Source: Paramarasmius palmivorus (lineage: Eukaryota; Basidiomycota; Agaricomycetes; Agaricales; Marasmiaceae). Taken from it: 64,000 nucleotides of DNA. Shown piece by piece: positions 57,235 to 64,000 of the stretch; position 1 is the first letter of the stretch; every line of letters starts with the position of its first letter. Both the position numbers and the translations under genes were made by a program. The notes under the pieces were generated by a model. The model was given only the letters and a program-made list of their open reading frames with translations. It had not been told where the DNA came from and did no database searches. The DNA lies in the NCBI GenBank assembly GCA_037176845.1, contig JAYKXP010000013.1, positions 1 to 64,000 on the forward strand, given 5' to 3'.

Positions 57235-58925
57235 ATGGACACCTTCCAGGTGGATATTGTCTTCACCAAAGACACGGAGACGCATATGCTGCACTTGGAC
57301 ATACCACTGTCCGTGCCAGCAATCGTCACTGACTACACTCTTCTCTGGGTCTTCTACGTCACGTCCTGTATTGTCCCTGCTGTTGAAGGAGAGCTCTTCT
57401 ACAACGGAGAGCGGGTCGACCCCACTTCAAACCTGCCTGTCGATTCTAATACATCTTTTAAATATGTCGTTGGTAAGTACCCTACCAAGATCTTGGGCCG
57501 CTCGCTAACTAACCATTTCTAGAGTGGAAAGACGACGATGACGACGTTGCAGTTGCCAACCCAAAAGCTCTTCTAGAACGAACAACCACAACCGACTACG
57601 CAACCCCAGATCTCCAGGACCGGCTTGCAAACTTTAGGAAGCACCTCGAGAAACGAGACAGACAAAAACGACGGTTGAACGTGGAAGGGGTGATGCAAAC
57701 CATACGATATAATTCATGCTGCATTGTAGATGAAGATCCAGCGAGGATTGAGACGGTGGAAAATTTGAAGAGTATAGGCAGTGGTTGCACTGCTATCCAC
57801 GTCTTGCCACACCGCCGCGGTAACGCTGTAAGTCTCATTTGCATTTCACGATAAGAAGCTGACGAATTGTTCGAAGTACATCACCAGAGTCACCAGGAAA
57901 TCCCCGGACCAAATTGTTCACATCGACGATATGCGTAATGGATTATTGGTCTGGGACACGCTCCACAACTTCCTTGGCTGCAGCAAAGCGAACGGTCCGA
58001 CTACTCTCCCAAGATGTAGCTTCTTATGCGTCAGTCCACCTGTGTTTTTCATGAGCGTGAATCTGATCAGAATACAGGTCCCAAATAAGTATCTAAAGCG
58101 GGAACACATCAAGTATAGCAATCAACCTTCCGATGTTAAAATCCTCGCGAACCCGAATATTAAACACACGGTGCAATTCCATATCTTCGACCCCTCCTTG
58201 GTGGAGCAGAACTACCATCTCAAGGGCGAGATGATCTGCAAACCCCCACGTTTCTGGAATGGTAAACTACTCAGGGAACCCGAGCCACATCGGTATACCA
58301 AGCGAGTGCCTCCTGTCATCTGGGATCACCACTATGCCAGCACAATACTCGCATTGTATCTCACACCAGGGCAAGAGTTCGAGAAGTTTGCTGCATTTTG
58401 CGGCAGACTGTACTACGAAGGTGGCGGTGCATACTACAATAATGCGGATGACGGAGCCATGCAATACACGGAGATGGAAGACTCAACGGAGGACGAATCC
58501 AAGAAGAAGGCACGCGGTCGCCGTCGATCTCGAGGTGGAGGTGGTAAAGGTCAAGGAGGTGGTCGAAGTGGAGGTGGAGGTGGCGGTGGTCGAAGCGGAG
58601 GTGGAGATGGTCGAGGTGGTGGTCGAAGTGGCAGTGGAAAAGGTGACGGTGGAGCAGGTGGCAGCGGAGCGGGTCATAGGTATCAGACACGAAGCAAGAC
58701 GAGGACGAGGACTTCTACGAACGCTCAAAGTAAGTAACATCAATAACTATTGGCCAAGTCACTCACCTATGTGTCTTAGCTCCTGCGTCCCGTCAGCAAC
58801 AAGTCGAAGATTTGCTAGATAAGATCTGGAATTTGTCATCTCTGGCCCGTGACCGTCGCGAGGTGATTGAAGAGTATAGGGTGAAGCGTTCAAGGGCTGC
58901 TGCCTGGGTAGACACTCAAGTGTGA
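57235..58925 (+). CDS. HNH-type putative nuclease with glycine-rich tail, copy 2
   Basis: Starts MDTFQVDIVFTKDTE at 57235. Exons run about 57235-57470, 57523-57828, 57878 to ~58733, and ~58780-58925; a further intron (~57995-58077, GTCC to ACAG) is possible. The central block GCTAIHVLPHRRGNA, then HIDDMRNGLLVWDTLHNF, matches the layout of HNH_2-type domains in Agaricomycete proteins (Cys-x3-His-x2-Pro, then D-x-RNG and LH). This suggests a metal-dependent nuclease. The C-terminus has an acidic patch, a KKKARGRRRSRGG stretch, about 50 residues of GGGRSGGG repeats, and a short helical tail ending WVDTQV. The Gly/Arg tail could bind nucleic acid. The role in transposition or in host interaction is unknown. 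Confidence 0.6.
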
Positions 58926-59244
58926 GAGGTTCCTTCGTTGCCGTATCGTATCACATATTTGTTCTCTATTCTATTGCACCATTATCGTACTGTCTATCGT
59001 ATTGTTTTTATCGTACTTTTTTGTATTAGTTTCAATCGTCATTGTTTTCTGAGCACACATACCATAGCTTTACTGAACATTTCGCTCCTCGGGGACTTTC
59101 GATACGTGTGCTATACATGGGAGCTACCCCCACGCGACGCCGAGTCGCAATTGCACCGTAAATACGCCTTTCTCCGCACTGCAAACTAGGTATATAAACC
59201 CGTATGTTTCTCACAGAGACAGTATCCAACAAGCCTTAGCGCTC

Positions 59245-62200
59245 ATGGGCAACCGGAATCGGAACCGATCTCGACGGAAGAGATCAGCCTCACCAATTCC
59301 CACGTTTCAACCCGGTGACTTTGACCACGACCACAACGACTCGCATAAACGAGCTCGCCAGGAGGCCTATGTATCTGGACTCTCCTCAGACCGGCGATTT
59401 ACTGTTCGAACACCCCTCAGCATCTCTCTACCACCGCTTCAGCCCAATGCCAGCTCGTCGTCATCTGGCACACCAAAGCCGCCCTCTTCCGTGAACCTGG
59501 ATTTCAAGACTTTAGTAGATGATCTTGCTGAAGATCTTTCTATCAATGAGACTGAGGAAAAGGACGGGGGGATGAAGAGAAAGGTAAGCATTCACCTTCC
59601 TTTCATCATATTTTCAGCCATACAAATTTCATTTCTCCAGGATACTACCATGCTCGAGTGGTTAGCTCTACGGAGCGAGTACCTCGATGTGATGATGTCC
59701 CTGGAAGGTCGATACAAGTTGGAACTTTGTCATTCTTGTCATTCCCCGGATGCTGCTGTCTTGTATCGTTGCAATGATTGTTCATTGACGCGGATGGTTT
59801 GCGAGGGTTGTTTACTCCAAGAGCACAGGTTCAGACCCCTTGATATGATACAGGTATGTGTTGAGTCTTGTTAATGTGATCACTTCTGATGTCCTGGTAG
59901 AAATGGAACGGTCGTTTCTTCGAGCACGTTTCCCTTCACTCGCTTGGGCTCATCGTTCAACTCGGCCATCCAGATGGAGGCAGCTGCGTAGGACCTATCA
60001 GCTCCCCATCCAACTTCACAGTCATCCACACGAATGGTTTTCATCGCGTTCGGGTTCAGTACTGCGGCTGCTATCAAGTAGGCAGTTATTCTCATCCCCG
60101 ACAACAGTTACTGCGACATGGATGGTTCCCTGCAACATTCAAGGCTCCGCAAACGTGTCTTACAATCCGGCTGCTCGAGAATTTTCATGCCATGACTTTG
60201 ACTGGCAAGATTTCCGCGTACGACTACTATCGGGCGTTAGAAAAGCTCACGGATCACACTGGAGGTTTTTCGCTCAAGGTAAGCGACTACCGTTCCTATT
60301 GCAGTATACAGTTGTTGATGTCGATGCAACCTAGAATCGCTATGAATCCTTTAGGCGGGTTACCCGCCAATATCGCCACCTGAAGATGCTTAAAAGAGGT
60401 GGTCGGGGCAATGCCAAGGTCATCTCTGTAGCACATACATCTTCAGGTGAGCTGGCTCTTCGATGTCCAGCATGCCCTCACGTTGGTGTGAATCTCCCTG
60501 AAGGCTGGGAGTCAGAAACAATGAATAAGTAAGTCCTTTTAGATTCTGGGTGATCCTTTGGTCTTACAACACCATTCCAGATTCAAGTATACCATGTTTC
60601 TGGCCGTTGACGCATGCTTTCGACTAAAGCGCAAGCTTGTTTCGAGCGAGGCTTCAGATCCGGCATTGGGTTCTGGGTGGGCGTATATGGTCGAAGATGA
60701 GCCCTACCGACAGTACCTTCTGGAAAGAACCAATGAGTCCGAGGTCTGTTTTTTTTTTCATATCAGTTTCAGGCTGCCTCTTACCCTTATACGCAGATGT
60801 CGACGTGTTCCGGTCTCGCGGCCCTTGATCATGCCAACTCACGGAACGCCCGAGGAAATTACGCCAGTTCAGGAGTAGCACTTGGTTGCTGTGCGCGGCA
60901 TGAAATCGTGCAGCCAAATGGTGTCGGTGACTTACAGAGAGGCGAGAGGTGAATGTTTTTATTGTCCTTTGCTGTGTTATTTTTTCTGACAAGTCTTATT
61001 TAAGGTATTGCAATGTCGACTGGATCATTGCATCCTTACTACGGTATCATGGAAAGGCACTCAAGATTTGTTTATCCTATGATATATGCTGTCAGTACTG
61101 CAAGAAATTCGTTGAACGTATCAGCACTCTCCCTCTCAACCTTCGGCCTGCGGCGGTTCGGCGGTTCATGTATGTGATTCCAAAACTGCATATCTACGGC
61201 CATACGCTATCATGTCAATTGAGATACTCGTTGAATCTGACTCCTGGAGTGGGAAGAACTGATGGCGAAGGCATCGAAAGGAATTGGGCAGGCCAGGGTC
61301 CGATTGCTACCAGCACAATGGAAATGGGACCTGGCCACCGGCACGATACACTAGACGACCACTGGGCTCATTGGAACTGGGAAAAGATCATTGGTCTAGG
61401 TTGGTCTTATTGTTTATTGGAGTACACATCTTCTAATGTTGACATTAGGACGACTTCTACTAAGACGGCGGCGGCTGGCTCTCAAATGGAAGAAGAAGCA
61501 ACAGCAAGTCTTCGAGATCTTCACGGAAAACCAACCTACCATGGTTCCAAAATGGAAACAAATGGTCAATGATTTCGAACATGACAACACCAAGCCGAAT
61601 CCATACCAGCTTCCAATTTCCGACCAAAACATCCAGAAAGTTCGCGACGAATTGGCGCAGGAAGATACACGAATTATATTCTCCAACATCGACCAGCAGG
61701 TAACGTCTAGTGAAACCGGAGAATTCCTTCTGCTTGCTATGGAAATGGAAGAACGACAGTACGTCTCATCACATATGGCAGGATAATGCATTCATCATCA
61801 TTCTAGGCGGCAGCTCCAAGAAGATATCCGGTTGAAAGGCACAGGGTCCACCAGCAAACAAGTATCCAATATTACAGACAAACGGACCCGCCTCCGCCGT
61901 CTTCTCTCTACGTTTGAAGCCAAGCAAAACATCCACATGCCCATTGTCGTCGCGTTGCGAACAGCAGCTGCTGCCAACCCGCTAGAACCTGAGACGGTTC
62001 CATTATATTTCCCATCTCAGCTGACGCCATCGCAAGTTGCAACTTGTCCAGGGCGTAACCTTTCCATGATAGAGCGACGTCTTCGAGATGCCCAGTGTGC
62101 GGAAAGCCTTGATCACCTTCGAAATCAGCTGCTGATTCGGTGGCGGCTACGGAGCTACAAAGGCATGCATGCAAGGCATCAGGGGCAGCTTCGTCGTTCG

Positions 62201-63093
62201 AACGATATAATCAACACAAATGAATCCAAGATTCGTCTTCACACCCAACGATATAGGGATGCACGGGCGGCTCTTTGTGCTCTGTGCGAGCGAGAAGGGT
62301 TACAAGTGGGTTGGAGGGAATTAAAGAAGTCGGACATCCGTTGTATGGGAGACTCGGAGGATATGGCGATTGGAAATCCACGAAAAGGTCGGGGTCAAGC
62401 GACCCGAGAGCATGCTCAGACGATTATGGGTCAAGGTAGCAGGGTAGGCAGTGATGATGATAGTGAGGATGATGAAACCCCAGCGCAGGCCATGGATCGT
62501 TGGCGAAAGAAACGAGACCGACTAATCAAGCAGACTGGGCAGGGCACAAAAACTACCTCTTGGATATGGTTAGCTGCTGATGGGGGAGGTTTCTCCTCAG
62601 ATGAAGCATTACATGCAGGTGAGTACAAGGGTTGTTTGTCTCAAATGGTTACCAAAATTTTATTGTAGGTCTTCGTGTCGAATGGGCAACTAGCTATGCA
62701 CGTATGAATCGCTGGATTGAGGAGTGTATCCTCATCGAAGAGGAAATGCGAAGAACACTGGCTTCCCTCCGATGGACGGCTTCTCAATGGCAGCAACGGG
62801 CAGCAACTGGCATTGAAGGTCGGGATGCATATGCTTTTCGACAAGCGTCGATATACGAGTCTTTGGCCTACCGTTTCGAAACGATGTGGAGCAAGCATGA
62901 CGTGGAGCAAGCAGATGTTGAAGATGATGATGCGAATGATCTTCTCGATGCTGATGATGATCCTATAGAACTTCCTGGGCAAGATTTTGATGAAGAGGCT
63001 GAAGAGGAGGAAGGTGATGCTGAACGGCTTCCCAATGATGACTCAGATGCATCTGACACTGAAGGGGTTGTTGATCTTTGTGGCAGCGAGTAG
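59245..63093 (+). CDS. KDZ transposase of giant element, copy 2 (intact)
   Basis: Predicted transposase that moves both giant copies. The N-terminus MGNRNRNRSRRKR is strongly basic. A CxC2-like zinc cluster (CHSCHSPDAAVLYRCNDC, then CEGC) is at ~59728-59815, followed by WNGRFFEHVSL and IHTNGFHRVRVQYCGC. Core blocks: AVDACFRLKRKLVSSEASDP (~60605), CCARHE (~60890), YCNVDWIIA (~61008), SYDICCQYC (~61076), TDGEGIERNWA (~61258), MGPGHRHDTLDDHWAHWNW (~61324). The C-terminus is helical, then acidic with Asp/Glu runs, ending VVDLCGSE. Introns at ~59584-59640, ~60529-60580, ~60985-61003 and ~62621-62668 keep frame. No stop or frameshift was seen. It lies at one end of the element, transcribed outwards. 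Confidence 0.9.
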
Positions 63094-63304
63094 CTGAGGT
63101 ATGCCTTTATTATCTACTCCTAGCTATAACTGATCATGCATCCCAGCAGGCACATTGTCACCTTCGTGCGCCTCGTACCTTAGACCACCTAGTCACATGT
63201 CAAGCTCCCATATTTCATTGCCTACGCTTTCTGACCCACACTTCATCTGTCCGTCACCTTGGTTGCCCTTGTTCTTCACTCATGTCATTTGTACTTGTAC
63301 TTGG

Positions 63305-63450
63305 TTTTTGACAAAATACACAGTTTGACAAAAAGTATTTTGGGCTGTTTGAACTTTTGGAATAGGTAGTATTGCCGCTCTTTTGACAAAAAGTAATTTT
63401 TGAAAAAGCAAGGTGTGAGAGGTAACAAATGTATATAGCCTTTTGTCAAA
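63305..63450. repeat. Subterminal TTTGACAAAA motif cluster, right end copy 2
   Basis: Mirror of 21620-21765: four copies of TTTGACAAAA or its complement within 240 bp of the element end. Confidence 0.6.
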
Positions 63451-63538
63451 GGAAATAGCCCGAAGATCTTCGGTGTTTTTTGTAATAGATGTGCTGAACT
63501 TCTTCGGAGATTATTCAATTAAACCAGCCGTCACGGGT
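63450..63538 (-). repeat. Right terminal inverted repeat, copy 2
   Basis: Mirror of 21532-21620, ending ...GCCGTCACGGGT. Confidence 0.88.
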
Positions 63539-63546
63539 GGGGAGAG
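63539..63546. repeat. Target duplication GGGGAGAG, right of giant element copy 2
   Basis: Reverse complement of CTCTCCCC at 37011-37018. Confidence 0.85.
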
Positions 63547-64000
63547 CTGTGAGAAGGTTCCCTGGAACAACAATGTAAGGTCGCTGACAGGGTGATGTAG
63601 CTGACGTGTTAAATCAATGACGAGCATATGTTGTGAATGTGTGACTTGGGGAATGTTTTGTAGGGAGCGGCGTCATATAGGGCTGACAGGATAGCATCTC
63701 TGGCCGCAGAGGTATTCCCATCTATTTCAATGTCAATAATGTTGAGGAATGAGAATAACTTCACTCACTTTGTGCCTCTTGTACCTTTACTTTCAACGAT
63801 CAAGTCCAGCACACTGCACGACCACGATACTCCAGCGTGAGTTTGGGTTATTGCTAAGTCAAAGAAAGGTCAGAAAGAGGTCGGAAACTAGGGTAGCATC
63901 GAGAACTTACCAGGTCGCAAAGATAACACCTCGATAACACCGCACCGATCGAATCACCATACAAGAGACAACGCCGTTTGCAGGCTAGACAACATCAGCG
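63547..64000 (+). other. Right flank; possible later exons of the gene cut by the second giant element
   Basis: Directly after the target duplication the frame SCEKVPWNNN ends at a GTAAGG donor (63575). Candidate in-phase exons follow (~63664-63709, ~63801-63832). No function recognised. This is a weak inference. Confidence 0.25.

Larger units (their letters stand above)
48041..63538. mobile_element. Giant KDZ/TET-JBP composite DNA transposon, copy 2 (15,498 bp, inverted, apparently intact)
   Basis: Mirror image of 21532-37010 with the same six genes: Ser/Lys-rich protein (-), TET/JBP (-), CxxC protein (+), Ras GTPase (+), HNH-type protein (+), KDZ transposase (+). All six can be read without frameshifts. 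Left flank GGATGAAG, right flank GGGGAGAG, each matching the opposite side of copy 1. The presence of its own transposase and of complete termini makes it a plausible autonomous element. Confidence 0.93.

Noticed and set aside
21532..63538. The giant inverted repeat as an assembly palindrome or hairpin artefact
   Set aside because: The copies differ in the middle third, have different outer flanks, and each junction carries a coherent target duplication shared crosswise. A false mirror copy would not produce this.
1..64000. tRNA, rRNA or CRISPR features
   Set aside because: I looked for tRNA B-box-like sequences, rRNA-like stretches and regularly spaced short repeats and found none that hold up.

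Overview
This window looks like the genome of a mushroom-forming or related basidiomycete (Agaricomycetes). The genes have many short GT-AG introns. It holds three different KDZ-superfamily transposases with cysteine-cluster N-termini, Ty1/copia elements, a C2-like/NACHT gene of the fungal NLR type, and a TET/JBP dioxygenase of the transposon-linked fungal kind. I saw no tRNA, rRNA or CRISPR array. Almost everything is mobile-element DNA or genes broken by it.

Layout. 1-14.1 kb: two unrelated KDZ transposase genes (2250-6187 +, 10429-14105 -), three small basic or acidic hypothetical genes near them, and a 3'-truncated copia element (gag plus one LTR, 6468-8687 -). 14.1-19.1 kb: mostly non-coding DNA with a 2.76-kb terminal-inverted-repeat element (16152-18907) inside the N-terminal exon of an NLR gene. 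19.1-21.5 kb: the 3' half of a young copia element (3' LTR, RT/RNase H, minus strand). 21532-37010: copy 1 of a giant 15.5-kb DNA transposon. 37.0-43.77 kb: single-copy DNA with the body of the NLR gene (minus). 43772-48040: the 5' half of the same copia (5' LTR, gag, protease, integrase, plus strand). 48041-63538: copy 2 of the giant element, opposite orientation. 63539-64000: flank.

The giant element is the main discovery candidate. It has imperfect ~90-bp inverted termini carrying a 14-bp palindrome, subterminal TTTTGACAAAA motifs, and 7- or 8-bp target duplications. It carries six genes: KDZ transposase, an HNH-type protein with a glycine-rich tail, a complete Ras-family GTPase with CAAX box, a small basic CxxC protein, a TET/JBP 2-oxoglutarate/Fe(II) dioxygenase, and a long Ser/Lys-rich hypothetical protein. 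KDZ-TET/JBP linkage is known in fungi; the Ras plus HNH cargo I do not recognise as described. One reading is a transposon that carries its own DNA-demethylation and signalling functions.

The target duplications are swapped between the two copies. Copy 1 has CTTCATCC on its left and CTCTCCCC on its right; copy 2 has the complements of the same pair. The copia element is correspondingly split: its 5-bp duplication ATGCG flanks the 5' LTR at 43767 and, as CGCAT, the 3' LTR at 19123, and its reading frame resumes across the junction. So one element jumped into copia, a second inserted nearby in opposite orientation, and recombination between them inverted the ~11 kb in between, splitting copia and the NLR gene.

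The arms are nearly identical at their outer thirds but differ in the middle (~27.4-33.0 kb), where copy 1 shows mostly CpG to TpG/CpA changes. These destroy a Ras splice donor and replace the likely 2-oxoglutarate-binding Arg of TET/JBP. Copy 1 also has at least a dozen single-base deletions, mostly in short homopolymers and against an otherwise identical background, which may be sequence error. Copy 2 appears intact for all six genes. All calls are from reading the sequence; exon borders are inferred and untested.
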